A DNA stretch of 64,000 nt, from positions 52,794,180 through 52,858,179 of the forward strand of contig CM040741.1 in assembly GCA_022829145.1 (NCBI GenBank), in the 5' to 3' direction. Positions 11,426-26,306 of the stretch are shown piece by piece. The number at the start of each line of letters is the position of its first letter. The stretch's first letter is position 1. The notes under the pieces are model-generated. The model had not been told where the DNA came from. It made no database searches and saw only the letters and a program-made list of their open reading frames with translations. Source of the stretch: Albula goreensis. Its lineage: Eukaryota; Chordata; Actinopteri; Albuliformes; Albulidae. A program made the translations under genes and the position numbers.

Positions 11426-13640
11426 ACGCATGTGTGCTAGTGTGCAAGAGTAAGTGAAAGTAAGTGTGTTTGGGAGAGAGATTATAGTTATTATTATATT
11501 CTATTAAATATAAAGTAATTTAAAATCTCTACCAAATAACATTTGGAAATGTGTATGAACTAAAAACCATAAACTGACAGCACAGAGCTGGAGTCAGAGA
11601 CTTTAAACCACATCAAGTACCAATGCTGCGGACAGAGGCCCCACCATTTTCTCTCAGTGTTTGCAGTGCTGCTCTCATAAAGCCACAAGGTCTTCTGGGT
11701 TTTCCAGCAGTTAATTCATCAATTAAGGGCAGTTGATTATACAAAAAACTGACCTCAGATGCATGTTTTTGGGTCTTTATCCGTTGTTAGTCCATTATGT
11801 ATTGCCAGGGATGGCAATGCTGTAATCAAGGGCAATGGATACAGATTCATGCTGAACTGAGCCGAGCTTCTTTGCAGTTATAAAAATAGTATTTATGATA
11901 AAGGAAAGCAATATGCTGAAGTGTATGAATGCACAGTATAAGTGTACAGCAAATTTTGTGTTTATTGAATATCAGTGATGCATTTATCTTGTTTATTATG
12001 TGTTATAAATAAAATGCAGTTGTGATATATTATTGATCATCTGCTATAAATAAAATACTCAAAGATAAATCCAATGTGTATGATATATTCAATTGTATAC
12101 ATACAATATTAATAAAATACACACAGCCATGCCAGAACCTGTGATACTATTGTGTCACATTAGTTTGGTCATATGTAAAGATATGTGTTAATTAAGACTT
12201 GTTGAGGGGGAAAGTGAATGTCCGTGTGAGGCTTGGGTATTAATATAACAACAGCAAGCATAAAACAAAGTATTACTTGCTCTACACTGCTCTTTCCCTT
12301 CATCTTATTTAAACTCATTTATGCTGATGTACGGCGCAACTAGCAGGTAATGTGTTCATATTGAAAACTGTAAGATGAAAAGCAATCATGCTTGGATAAT
12401 TAATATCCAATCAAGTTTTCAAACCAGTGAGAATATCTAATTCTACTGTACTGCATAAAGTGTGGAGCCATGGTATGTTATCATTTTGTTATTTAAAACA
12501 AGAGTAGCAGAACTAATCTGTAAATTCGTACAGTACATTCATTTTCCAATAAAATTTCCAAAATACTGCAGCGTGCTGACCAGAATGTTGGTCAATGCAG
12601 ATGATTTTGTTTTGAAACAGAGTTCAATACAAAGTATTAGCCCTGAGAGTGAGAGGTCTTACGGAACGGTCAAAAACACAGCAGAAATAGCGTAAGACCA
12701 CATGTGAGCATGTGCTCAGGGCTAACAGGGCTGCCCTGATTCAAGGGTAAATCCCCACTGTAGATCCGTGCGGATGGAGGGGCGGGGGCATTTGATCTCT
12801 CTGTCCCACGGCCGGGCCAAAGGTTAATCCGGAGGGGCACTTCCAAGTTCAAAAGGACAGACAGGGCAAATGTGCTGCTCAGTGGGCAGTATCAAAAGAA
12901 GGCTTTAAACCTGCTCCTTGGATTTGAATGAAGAAGAACAAAAAGTCTGCTCATCTTCTGAGCCAACAACACACACACTTAAGCAAAACACACACACACA
13001 CACAGTTTCCATTACTTTTTGCCCATTTGTTACGCTTTTGAAAACTCAGATCCTGGTGGTATTGTGGAAGAACATATACTAGGTTGTTTTTGTTTGAATT
13101 TCAGTAATAATAGTCTTGATGATGAGTGTTTGATGTGCTTACATACTGTATGCCACATTAAGGTGGAACAATGATCAACAGTGCTTTTTAAAAATGAGAA
13201 CATTTTATGGATACATACAATTCAATGTGGCTATCATATTATACAGCCCTAAATGCACTGCTTTCCACTTATTAGTTTTTGTATATAAAATTACATAAAT
13301 GAATAGAGGTGAATTAAACTCAAGCTGATCCCCTTCCTTCTCATTCCCCTTGGTCATTTTCTGTTCTATTAAGGTTGATTGGAGATCTAAACAGGGTCAT
13401 GTAGACTCCCCCTTCCCATTTCTTAAAATATTACAATTATTGAAATTGTCCTTTTGTATTTATTGTCATTCAGAGGGCCCACCTGCATAAGTCCTGCACA
13501 TTAAATCCAAGCTGCTGAGCTTCCAGTCTTGCCTGGATTATTGTAATGTTTGAAAAAGGTTCTCCTTTATTTAATGAGTTGCTCCTTTGAAGGCAAATAG
13601 ATTTTTTGAATTTACAGTAATTTTCATGCTTCCCCTTATC
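11426..13640. other. AT-rich non-coding stretch, no gene seen
   Basis: Rich in A/T with many ATAAATAAA-like strings at about 11980-12120, and no recognisable protein in any frame. The segment at about 12700-12870 is more GC-rich but has no clear feature. Confidence 0.6.
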
Positions 13641-13649
13641 CCCCACCTT

Positions 13650-13650
<1 letters not shown>

Positions 13651-13713
<63 letters not shown>
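13651..13713 (+). repeat. (CA)n microsatellite
   Basis: A perfect CA run of about 63 bp. Confidence 0.95.
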
Positions 13714-13715
<2 letters not shown>

Positions 13716-13789
13716 ATAATCACAGGACCCCCCTGCAGACCCCCCTCCCCGTCTCCTGACTTCCCCTCTTTCCCATGCTCACACAGCCC

Positions 13790-14060
13790 TTTAACGTAAT
13801 GAAATTACACAGAGTCATATGTTCCATCACGTCTCAGAGTTATGGGCACGTTTTACATAAAATTCATATCGGGGCATTGTCCGGCTTGCATGTGCACTCC
13901 CGGATTTACATCTCTGGAGGCATTTAAAAAAAGCCAGCATGAAGCAGTAAAATAAAAAAAGAAGGAAAGAAAAGGAAAAGAGAAAAACGCTTGGGTTGCC
14001 GTCATTTCACATCCTGGCAGCCATAAATTTCGGATAACCCCACCGATATGCTTTTCTCTA
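13790..14060. promoter_or_regulatory. Candidate conserved non-coding element
   Basis: Repeat-free except for a purine-rich AAG/GGAA tract in the centre (about 13950-13988). Contains AACGTAATGAAATTACAC, an inverted pair of TAAT cores, and CCATAAATTTCGG. No coding potential; enhancer-like by texture only. Confidence 0.33.
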
Positions 14061-15460
14061 ACCCCACAACTAATATTTCTTCCTGGTTTTTTTTTTACTA
14101 TAAATTAGAACCTCTTTTTGATTTGTGCCTATGAATGAAAGACAGAAAGGTGACTGGGCAAGGCTCAGCTGTGACCATACCATAGCAGTGAAAAATAAAA
14201 CTGATTGAACAGACATGACCATTTCCAGGCTTTGACCCACAAGGAAGATCTTTCTTCATTTCCTTAACATGCATATATCCTGCATTAGTGCATCTTGACC
14301 CCAGACTGCACAAATACAATGTTCTGTGTATGTAACAGCCGTTTTCCCAAACGGAGTTATCTGAAATTCTGAATTCATTGAATTAATTTTATGATTACGC
14401 TATAAAATGTTCAACATTCACGAGAAAAGTAAACGCTATTTTAATTGTAATATTTGGGAATATGATGATAATATGGAAAATATTATGATGATGAATATTG
14501 TTTTGTTTGACATACATATTCTACTTATGCTCTGAAAATTTCAGTCACTTCAAAAAGCTACCAGTGTTTGTTTGTGAGGAATGAACCTCATTACATATTT
14601 TGTGCATTTGAACAGTCTGATTCACCACTTGACTAAAATGTAAGATCTGTATGCAGAGAGAGAATAAGTTCTATTATAATAATTGCATTTGAAGGAACAT
14701 ATCCAATAGACATCTCAACTGAATAATCTGCCTGAGAGTATGTACAATGTGCCAGTAGTGGTCCAGAGAGAAACAAGAAATGGCAATAGGGTTTTTAAAA
14801 GCAATAGTTCATGTCATTCAAGATTTTTTTTTCCTTTTGACGAATAATGCAATGCACAACCTCCAGACAGCTGGACACCTGTGACACATGTGATGCCACT
14901 TGAAAGGTCACAGTTCAATGGCACCTCCGTTAAGGTGTCCAGTGGCCTGTTCCTGTCCGCACTCTGCTGGGAGTCTCAGTCTCTCTGACAGGCACATATA
15001 ATCCAACAAGGCCTGTGGGATTTCTACAAGCAGATCTTATATTTTTAAACACTGGATTATGTATTTTTATTACATCAGTAGAAAAGGATGGCGGATTCAG
15101 GGGCTTATTGCTGCCATGGGAAAAAAGAAAGAGAAAAGAAAGAGTGGGATTTATTTATTTATGGTAAAAAATAATATCATATAATCTGAAAAAATTTGGG
15201 ATTAATTCGTTTGTGTTTGAAAAATACTGCCCGTTTAAATAAAAAAAGAAAGGGGGAGGGGAAGGGTGCCAGTGTGTGAAGAACAGAGAGGCAGCCCCAC
15301 CCAGTCTGGGTTAGGTGAGGTGACCACAGCCTTGTGTGATCAGGGCATTCACATATCAAAAGGCTCCAATGCCATATCATTTATCATGTAAAATCTAGTA
15401 GGATTGTCAATATACAGGTAAATAGGCAGTGCTTGTTAAAGTCTGTCTGTTTGTGTGTGT
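14061..15460. other. Non-coding stretch, no gene seen
   Basis: AT-rich with no supported gene. A weak enhancer-like patch at about 15060-15180 (GGCTTATTGCTGCC, GGGATTAATTCG) is not called as a separate feature. Confidence 0.55.
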
Positions 15461-15463
15461 GTA

Positions 15464-15568
<105 letters not shown>

Positions 15569-16063
15569 GTGTAAGGGGTCAATCAGTGGCAGGGGGAGAA
15601 AATAGAAACGACCTTGCGGGAAACAGCAACACTAACCTTTATGTGCTGCCTTACAAGATATGTGATAAAATGTTTTTATAGATGGACAGTAAAGCGCATG
15701 GGAGCAGGCTTCATCCCATATTAAAGCAGCACACCTGGTCCATACAGCTAAATGAGCCAAGGAGCACCAATCCAAAGTTTACCACTTTCTGATCTTTATT
15801 GAAGTCTGTTTGTACGTACTACTTATATCGTTATACCCATTATTGGAATCCCAACAGGATTAGATATTCTAGATTGTCCAGTTTGCTTCTTTTTACAGGA
15901 ATCACATTTCCTCTCAGAAGTTAATTCTTGTTGAAGGTGGAGGGACGGAGCTCCAGGAGGCCTTCTGTAAATTTCCTACTCATTGTACATTGGTAATTCC
16001 ACAGCACTTTCTATTCTTGAGAGCAAAGAGGACTGTATAGGAACTGTATATAAACTCTTTACT

Positions 16064-16075
16064 GCCCTCTACTGG
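16064..16075 (-). promoter_or_regulatory. CTCF core-like motif
   Basis: On the minus strand this reads CCAGTAGAGGGC, an exact fit to the vertebrate CTCF core CCASYAGRKGGC. A 12-mer can occur by chance or inside an old repeat, so occupancy is only a suggestion. Confidence 0.35.
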
Positions 16076-16387
16076 TTATGAACAGGTAATGCTGTGCTCA
16101 GTTACTCATCCAACCCATGTCAGAAGCTAGAGGTGCAGAGTGAAAAACAGGTAAACCTGGAATATAAACACTGAAAGGGTTATCTCTCAGAGGAGTATGT
16201 TAATGTAGTAGTGCACCTCTATTTTAACTACATGAACTTGAGCAGTAGCTTAGAATGGGGCCTTTGTGTGTGGTTCCCCTCTCCGCTGGTGTGGGTGTCC
16301 CTTGGGCCTCCTCTAGTCCCTGAACCCACTGTTGTAGTGTGCCAATCCCAGCCCCAAGCGGGGATCTCAGGCCTGGGTCTCGGGTTT

Positions 16388-16441
16388 AGCTAATCTCTAA
16401 TCCTCCAACGGGGATCTGCAGAATGTAATCTCTGGCAATCC
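16388..16441 (+). promoter_or_regulatory. Cluster of three TAATC bicoid-type sites
   Basis: TAATCT at 16391, TAATCC at 16398 and TAATCT at 16436 lie within 50 bp. TAATCY is the core recognised by the K50 homeodomain proteins of the PITX, OTX and GSC families. Two similar clusters occur near 22.7 kb and 30.4 kb. Confidence 0.35.
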
Positions 16442-17219
16442 CATTTCAATGACAGCTTTTGCTTACCAGCAGAAAGCCACATTCTTATAAATGAAATATT
16501 CAGTAATTCAAAAAAGTGTATTCCTAGAACTGCATTATTTTATTTATAAATCTGAGGGCATGTTCTGCTCTCTCTCAGTGTGCCTTTATTTTCCAAATAA
16601 CTGATTTAACACTGACTCATGTTTATTGTTCTGCACATCTATATGTAGTGTAGCTGTCAGAGAGGACAGCTAAGCATTCATCTGCACAAGCACGTGGCAT
16701 GAAATCATTTGCGTTTTGTATAAGAATGGAACATTATAATTTCTATGTGTAGTTGTTTGTTGCATATGTTGCATATGGGTTTTTTAGAGTTTCCATGAGT
16801 GCAATATTTTATTGAATATATATACAGTATGTGGTTTGTTCACATACAGTATCTGATCTGGCACATAACCAGCTATGGTATGTGAAAGCTTGTGGTGTAC
16901 AGGCCCATGTGTTTATAAAAACTTGTGTGCAGTAAGCATGTGTGGTGTGCATGAATTGTGATGTATACAGTGACGGTATGTAAACGTGTAAAATGTATGT
17001 AAACAAGTGTCAGCATTTGTGCTCTAGCAACATATGGATTTCAGATGGGTGATGAATATATTTTGCCCCAAACTCTCCCTCCCCTTCACACCCCACCACC
17101 CCCTTCTACTCCTCCTTCCCGGTGCGAGGCTCTTGTCCTCGGCCAATACTCTCAGCCCTGTCGCCTTCCCTCTCCCCATCCCCTCTCACAGCCCTGTGTG
17201 AGCTGTGACAGCACTCCCG

Positions 17220-17420
17220 GCCTCCTTATTTCAGTCTATGGATGTTAGGCCAAGACATATCGATCAGGCCATAAATTACCCATAAATCCCCTCTCTTCAT
17301 CGGCCGCCTGTCCTGAGGAGGAGGAAAGAGAGAGAGAGAGAAAAAAACCCACAGAGTTTAGAAACAGGTCTGCCAAATTGTTAATTAAGTGCAAATCAAT
17401 CCTCTGTCGTTTATCAGCTT
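17220..17420. promoter_or_regulatory. Candidate conserved non-coding element
   Basis: Short repeat-free block with CATATCGATCAGG, two CATAAAT strings, TTAATTAAGTG and TTTATCAGC, interrupted by a small GA run at about 17328-17342. No coding potential. Confidence 0.3.
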
Positions 17421-20200
17421 GCTCATTCAGCTCACCTTTGCTGGGAGGAAGAAGGGGTCGATGCAGGGGTGGGGGGTGCAGACATTACTATGCAGCAGCA
17501 GAACACTTCACAGACGGCACCAATAGACAAATTCTGTTTCTGCAAAGAATGGGCAACCCCCCACCTCTGTTATACTGTGACCCTGGTGCTGCCCCTGCAC
17601 AATATGGAGCAGCAAATGCTTAGTGACACAAATAACATTATTTGACATGATAACATTATTTCTTGTTATAGAAAATTGCTCCAGTGTGAAAAATTCACCC
17701 CAGTTACCTTGTAATGGTGTTCCACTAAACATAGTGGAATGATTGTGATGCATAGATCGATTGTGATTGTGGAATTCTCCAAATGTTAACTGCAGATGTA
17801 AATGCAATATAGGCTACCTGCTTTCATAACAAATAAATTCATTGATAATTGTAAATTAACTAATTGTGCAAATGAAAAGAAGCCACAAGAATAGAGTCAG
17901 TAGAAACTGTGGTGTGCACCGCTTGACAACATCATTCCTACAGTCATGATTCACTGGCACAAAAACAGCTGTTGCTTCATAAGCCCATGAGTGGTTCAGA
18001 CAGTGAAAGCATTTGCCATGAGTGCAGGCAGGGCCTTGTAGCAGAGACGTGATAGGTCTGAGCCATAGTTATGCTGTCTGAAGTGTTGGAGTCTGCAGGG
18101 CTTTCTCAGGAGTGATAGGATCCTCAGATAACTCTACAGTGTGACAGAACCTGGCGCTGCTGCTCCTGTGTGCTTTATAGCCCCCAGACATGACTGCAAC
18201 AGTATTGGAAAGCAGCAGTTGTACCTGACAACCCAGATAAGAGCATTCATTTAATTAATAACAGAAATTATATAAAGCCCAAGTGTTGACAAGAGGAGGG
18301 AAACAAAATCGAGAGGAATCCAAGTTTTTTTGGTAAGGTTGACATAGAGAAGGAAACACATGAAGGGATCTAACATGCCATAGGATTCCCAGAGCAGTGT
18401 GATATCCTTCTTTTCAAGCACATTTCTGCTACTTTCTCTTACCATAGGACGGCTATAAAGGAGGTAAGTAATTAAACATTATTTGGGAGGCGTTCTTCAC
18501 ACACTTCAGGACTGAAGAGTGAAGATGAAAGCTTAGACTGCAATGAAACAAGCAACGCTAACATGTGATGCTCAGCAGTCTAATGCTGAAATACAGTTGC
18601 ATTTGTATGCGACTTTGGAGAAGTAAATCGTCTATTTAACTGTAAGTGCTGGTAAATGCCTTTGGGTTTGTTCTAATTAGTTTTATCTTTATATTCTGCT
18701 ATCTGATTTAATATTAATGCCATACAAACAAGTTTCCTGGATATTATAGTAGCTACAGACAAGAGTTAACAACACAGGGCTTCACAATGAACATTACAGG
18801 GGAGCAATGCAAATTACTAGGGGTAGAACATGAAGGAGAACAATGCAGTGCATAGAATCACACAATTACACATCTTTTCAAGGCTGAAATCAATTCTATG
18901 GCAGCAACACAACACATTGACTGAAATGGGAAGTGTGCATAGGCCTTCTTTGCCCCATTTGTACCATGCCATAACAGGTTTCAAAGTATGCTAAGTAATG
19001 CAAATGCTGAAATTCTGTATTTTATATACATGGGCTTTGCAGAGTCTGTTGTTTCAACCTAAAAAGAATTAAGAATTTAGCAGAAATCCCTATGGAAGCA
19101 TCAATAGCCAGCCACTTACCATGAGGGAAAGGATCAATCAATCAATTCAAATTTACACGGTAAAACTATACAGAATGATTGATATAAAGTACTTCACTTA
19201 GTGTAGTGCATGAACAAGGGATAGATGAACAGAAATGAGTACTTTTATAACTTAAGAATGAAGAACTACGTACTGAGAGTGACAGTTTTTGAAACTTTGA
19301 GATCTTTTTAAATCCTTCTGGATTCTGTTTCAGGACCTGGCCAGCCATTGTTATGGGACATTTTAATGTGGATCCAGAACCTCATGTGTAAAGAAAAATA
19401 AAACAAAAAAAATCTGATTGGCTCCTTCCCCAGTGGAAATGGATTATGCCTCTTCCAGCTAGATTTAATAGTGTACCTTGTTCCAGGCCTGTAAAATTGT
19501 GCCTTGCTGATTGTTGGGTAACAGCTGAATATGTGTGGATGATCTAAAAAAGCTAGCGGGATTAACATCACATATGAGTGAACTGTGAGTGTGGCAAGTG
19601 GCCAGCTTTACTAACATGACAAACAGATGTGCTGTTATTTTCCAAATGTAAAAGCTCAGAAAACCAACATGAAGGTGAAACAGATCCTAATTGAGCCACA
19701 GAAGGTCAAAAGGAGAGAAGTCAGTCTCCAGCTACTGAAAGCCAGGCAGTGGCTGTGTGTGTGCAGCCATAAATGTGTGATGTGCAGGGATTTCTGAAAT
19801 GGTTTGAATTAGGCCTATAACATAACACACAGCAGGAGCTGATTTCAGCACTATGGCAATGGCCAGGGATGCTTTTCTCATGTGCACTGGGACCCCTGTG
19901 CCCTTCCAATCCCCACCTTTCCACATTACCTGTTTTCCTCTCCCTGCTCCAGGCTTCCACCGAAAGCTGCAGCTCAAGCACCACAACCTGACTTCAGGTT
20001 CAGCTATCCAGCTATCCAGCCTATTCCAGCATACGCTCCTTACACCAAGAGCCAGACGCTCCCGCACAATTATTTACAATTGTTTTATGTACTTTTCAAC
20101 AGTTTATATAATATTACACATAATAGTAAGTTATATATAATATATCAAATATGTTATATATGGTGTTATGTATTTATTCTGTTGTTAAACTAATTGTGTG
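17421..20200. other. Non-coding stretch, no gene seen
   Basis: No coding, RNA or clear repeat feature is supported. Overlapping open frames of about 90-110 codons at 19721-20193 lie on both strands and have no recognised domain. Confidence 0.55.
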
Positions 20201-20364
20201 CACAGCGCCCAGTCCCCCTCTGAGCCAGGTTCTGCTTGAGGTTTCTTTTTGTTTGCCAGGGAGCTTTTCCTTGCCACTGTTGCCCACGGCTTGCTCTGAG
20301 GGGGTCTGTGTAAAGCTGCTTTGTGGCAAAATTTCACAAATAAAATGTAATTGACCTGAATTGC
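20201..20364 (+). mobile_element. Teleost dispersed repeat with LINE/SINE-like 3' tail
   Basis: The segment carries a string familiar from many fish genomes: GGTTCTGCTTGAGGTTTC, then GGGAGCTTTTCCTTGCCACT, then GCTTGCTCTGAGGGGG, then TAAAGCTGCTTTGTGGCAA and an AAATAAAATGTAATTGA tail. The order and the AATTGA-type end match the 3' part of a widely dispersed retroposed element. I recognise the pattern from memory and do not assign a named family. No reverse transcriptase remnant is next to it. Confidence 0.65.
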
Positions 20365-20718
20365 ACATGTACTTTGCATTGTCACACCTCCTCACTTACA
20401 CATTAAGATGTAATTGGGCCAGCCAGGGAATCAGGCTGGACTTCCAGTACATCATGAACTGAAATGGCTCACCATTTCTTGGTAAGAAGCCAGGCCCACA
20501 ACAGCTTCAAGATGGGCTAACTCTCAATGACATACACACATAGGAAATCAATGGTGTTTTGATCTAGGAAAATGCCCAAAGTTTAGATTAATCAACTTTA
20601 ATTTGGATTAGAAACTGACAGTGTGGTTTAAACTGGATGTTTTGTCACATATGATATAGTCTTTAATCATTCCTTTTGAATGTATATATTTTTTTACCCT
20701 GAGAGCATACAGGATTGC
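20365..20718. other. Non-coding stretch, nothing recognised
   Basis: Short unique sequence between a dispersed repeat and a GT microsatellite. Confidence 0.6.
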
Positions 20719-20735
20719 TGTGTGTGTGTGTGCGT

Positions 20736-20777
<42 letters not shown>

Positions 20778-20840
20778 GCGTGTGTGTGTGTCTGTGTGTG
20801 CGTGTGTGTGCGCGCATGTGTGTATGTGTGTGTGTGTGTG
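20719..20840 (+). repeat. (GT)n microsatellite with shared right flank
   Basis: About 120 bp of GT with GC interruptions. The 22 bases right after it (20840-20861) recur with one mismatch after another GT microsatellite at 26285-26306. Confidence 0.95.
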
Positions 20841-20861
20841 ATTGTACAACAGTATCCTTGT

Positions 20862-22599
20862 GGTTTGTTCGAAGCAATTGTCAATTCTTTTACAATTCAT
20901 CAGCAAAAGATACAAAAACCTTGAAAACTTCCCAAGATACAGTTTGTAAATATTTCTCTAAAACTGCAAATTGAACATGTATATTTGAAATTGACTATTG
21001 TGACATAGTCTCAGGGCTATAAAAGGTTGCATGTGTTTGTGTGGATTGTTCATCATTGCCAGTATTGTTTGTAATGTACAGAATGAGAATCCTCTGTTGT
21101 GTGCATGTTGTGGAGATTGCTGCAGTGTGCGCATATGTTTATGACAGCATTTCTCACACAAACCCTCCAGCATTGCCATAACTCATAGCAGCAGAGCCAT
21201 AAACACCTCGTATAACTGCTTCTGCTTTCCAAAAGGAGAAACGTTACTGAAACGCCCTTCTCTTGGATCTTATTTTTCCCTATTCATTAATTTCACAACC
21301 TAGATTTACACACCCAATAGCCCATGTGATTCACTTGAACAAATTATCACTTTAATTATTTTAACTGAGGTTTAGTATATACTCAGGGGTGAAAAGAACA
21401 AGGTATTTGACTCCAAATAGTAAATCAACTGATGGAACAAGGATGTGATGAAACATAATGCATAATGTTAGATGGTATTTATTTTGTTATAGTATATTTC
21501 TTTTAGGGTTTGACTGTCGATGCACTTGCAGACTTGCAGGCATTGCTACCCTTCTTTCCACCCCACCATGGATATTTCAGCTGACTGAATATGTGAATGT
21601 CCAGTCTCATGGCACAGTAGTGTCTCCTGCAGAAAGTTGGTCATTGACAAGAGAAGACACTACTGTGTAAATATAAATATAGTTAGGGAATACTTTTTCT
21701 CTGTGCAAACCTTCACACAGGTACGTATCACTCCTCAACACTTTTGGTCACAGTTGCCCATGGCACCGTCAGTCAAACCACAGGGTGCATTACTGCAAGT
21801 GCCTCAACTGGATACAATCTGTAAGAGCACAAAGTCTTCTTATTCTATTTTTCATGAGTGCATTCCTATTCGTTACCTTTTACTTTCCTCTGGATTATAT
21901 GCCTATGTGCACCTTTGAAATTTAATGGAGGTCTCTGAAGTTGGAAAGACCTGAGCAGCCCTCACTTCAATCATGGCGGTTTGGAGGAAACTAGTCAAAT
22001 ATCTAAAGCTCCTGATCTCCTCATTTCCTTGGAGTCTGAGCTCAAACAGCCATTCAGCTCTGTGTGTCAGTAGAATCACTAGCTCAGGCACGCTGGCCAC
22101 GGATCCGGCCTGTTGCTTGCTAACAGTGATAAGGGGCAGAAACGGAACTTTTCTCTCTAAGAGCCGATTAGCATGCTACCGCCACCAGGTCTGGCACAAG
22201 GGAGAGAACAGGGCATCCAGATTTGCCACTCTAAAGGGTCTGCCTGAAACACTCTTATTTAGAAAAGCACAAACATGTGGCTGTCTTGTAGAGACCATCG
22301 GGTATAGGAAAAGAAAGGCAAGCTTTTCACAAAACTTTCTTCCATAGGTGAACAACAGAAGATTTAATAAAAATCCATAAAATTTATAAAATCATTTCAT
22401 AATCATTTCCCTTCATAATGTTTTTAAGAATTAAGAAATATAAATAATGTAAATAATGTACAAATAATGCTTAAGTGTCTAAGACATAAGTATATTGTCA
22501 GAAAGTGGGTTGTGTGTTACAGCATCCCTATATGTATTTTTGTATATGTGTTTCTGCATGTGAGCATATGAAAGAGTGTGTTTGTGTGTGTGCATGTGC
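20862..22599. other. Non-coding stretch, no gene seen
   Basis: A 124-codon open frame at 21973-22347 has no recognisable motif and no splice context. Nothing else is supported. Confidence 0.55.
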
Positions 22600-22800
22600 A
22601 AGTGTGTGTGGCAGGACAGGTCCTGGCAGCTGGGACAGCCCCTAATCGTGTTGCGCTGTTCTCGCACCCATAATCTGCGCGCTAGGGCCCCATCGGGCCC
22701 TAATCCGGGGGCCGAATCTCTCCTGCAGATGGTTCTCTCCTTAAGCACTTGAGAAGAACTGAGCTGATCTCTAATTCCCCTGATCCTTGATGTAAGAAGT
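22600..22800. promoter_or_regulatory. Candidate enhancer with TAATCC and CAGATGG motifs
   Basis: GC-richer repeat-free island. TAATCG at 22643, TAATCT at 22671 and TAATCC at 22701 fit bicoid-type (PITX/OTX) sites, and CAGATGG at 22726-22732 fits a NeuroD/neurogenin-type E-box. PITX1 and NEUROD1 are known partners on pituitary enhancers such as POMC. Motifs are seen; function is inferred. Confidence 0.38.
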
Positions 22801-23639
22801 AGAAGCTCAATACCTTTCACACTCACACATACAAACACACAAACATGCTTGGAAGGGCTTTACAGAGCAGCCTTCAGCTGGTCAGGCAAACCCTGTCTCT
22901 ATAAGCTCCTTGAGAATCACAGATGATCCTGAAAGTCTGTTATCTCTGATAGACAAGATCTTCAGTATGACTCTTTCTTCCTATTTTTTTGCATTTAATG
23001 GTAAAGCCCTTGTAGGAGTTTTTAACAATCGTCCCCCATTCAGAGTCCTTAGCTTTGCCTCTCATGTTGTTGCCATGGCAGCTGCACACCAGAAGCACTG
23101 TAACTTAAGCATGTGCACTCATGTGATGCTCTGTTCTTCAAGCCAGCGCATTTTTTACCACATACAGGGCACGCATTGGAACAGAAAAGAGTTAGCATCA
23201 AATTATTACTGAAGACAGTAGGTCTTAAGGGGTGGCATTTCTTGAGAAGCTTATGTCAGGTGTTTATAAGTGGCCGTATTGTATAAAATAGTATTGAATG
23301 TGCCTTCTCATGTTTGGGATAGTTTTACTATTTCTTATTTGTGCTCTCTCTCCACTACACCCTCAGGACTTACACATGAGAAGAGCCTCCTTGGTATAAT
23401 AATAATCTATCTAATCAGTAGCAAGAGCATGACAAAGATATTATGAAAGTTGCAGAACATGTTTGGGAAGGAAACTTCTGACACTTTTCTAGAGGATTAA
23501 CCTTGACCTTCTTCAGAAAAGTGGAAATCTCAGAAACCAGGAGGATTTTGATAGAAGAGGCCCCGTTAGTCATTACATCTGCCCTGGTGCTCACCTTGTC
23601 AGCCCACATTTAGCTATCACATTTACCTGCTAATGGGGC
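22801..23639. other. Non-coding stretch, no gene seen
   Basis: No supported feature. A partly palindromic GTTGCCATGGCAGC string near 23070 is close to, but not, an RFX X-box. Confidence 0.55.
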
Positions 23640-24199
23640 CAGCATTTCATGTGTCAGAGTGATGAGAGAGAGAGGGGGTGAGTTCTGTTCAGAGAAGAGA
23701 AAGGCAGGTGAGAAATGGCTCTTATGAGGTGGGGAATGGCTTGAAAGGTTCTGTACCAGGACACGAGTAGAGAAGCGTGGAGCAGGAATGGATTGCTGTG
23801 AATCACCACAGTGGCTGAGGAAGGAAAGGGGGAGGGGTGGGGTTTGGGGGTTGTTGGATAGCGATGGTGGTGGGGGGGGAGGGGTGAGAGTGAGGGAAGG
23901 AGGGTGCGGAGATGAGAGTTGCAGCCCCATTTTTCACAGCAGACAAAAACATTTGCCTGGGTATCAATTTGGAGCTCCGCAGCAGTCTTCCCTTTCTGCC
24001 CTGTCATCCATCATCTACCGCAAACCCCCAACCTCCTGCACCCCTCCCCGCCTCTCTCTCCTAGCCCCCACCCGCCCCCCTTTACTCTGCCCTCCACCCT
24101 CTCCCGTTCGCGCCCCCCCTCTCACCCACCTGCGGGCGGCCTGTATGTACGTGACTGGGCTGGGGAGGCTGGGGTGGATTTTGTGGGGGTGGCCAAGGG
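23640..24199. repeat. Strand-asymmetric G-rich then C-rich tract
   Basis: The plus strand is purine-rich to about 23920 and then strongly C-rich to about 24130. Long open frames here are low-complexity Ser/Pro-rich artefacts. A strong four-tract G-quadruplex motif lies at 23828-23850. Confidence 0.6.
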
Positions 24200-24370
24200 A
24201 CTGAAGCGGGGAGGGACAAGCCATCCTGAGGGCCGGTCTCCTCGCATTAGGCTCCGGCTCCGGGGCCCGCCCTGCATGGCCCCCTTATTGGCACCATCCC
24301 CGGCTCCCCATCACTCATCCCAACCCTGTCATCCATCACCCATAGCGATCAATGGGAGGCCAGGCATTCA
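24200..24370. promoter_or_regulatory. Candidate conserved non-coding element
   Basis: Repeat-free block with CGCATTAGGC, CCCTTATTGGC and AGCGATCAATGGG motifs just left of a GA repeat. Enhancer-like by texture only. Confidence 0.28.
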
Positions 24371-24379
24371 TCAGCCAGG

Positions 24380-24392
24380 GAGGAGAGAGGGG

Positions 24393-24423
<31 letters not shown>

Positions 24424-24438
24424 GGAGAGACATGCATG

Positions 24439-24470
<32 letters not shown>
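24380..24470 (+). repeat. (GA)n microsatellite block
   Basis: Two GA runs separated by a short CATGCATG interruption. Confidence 0.9.
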
Positions 24471-26286
<1,816 letters not shown>

Positions 26287-26306
26287 TTGTGCAACAGTAT
26301 CCTTGT

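Noticed and set aside
21973-22347. 124-codon plus-strand frame
   Set aside because: No recognised domain or transposon similarity; consistent with chance in GC-balanced sequence.
23060-23090. Possible second RFX X-box (GTTGCCATGGCAGC)
   Set aside because: The right half-site has GGCAGC instead of RGYAAC, and no promoter is nearby.
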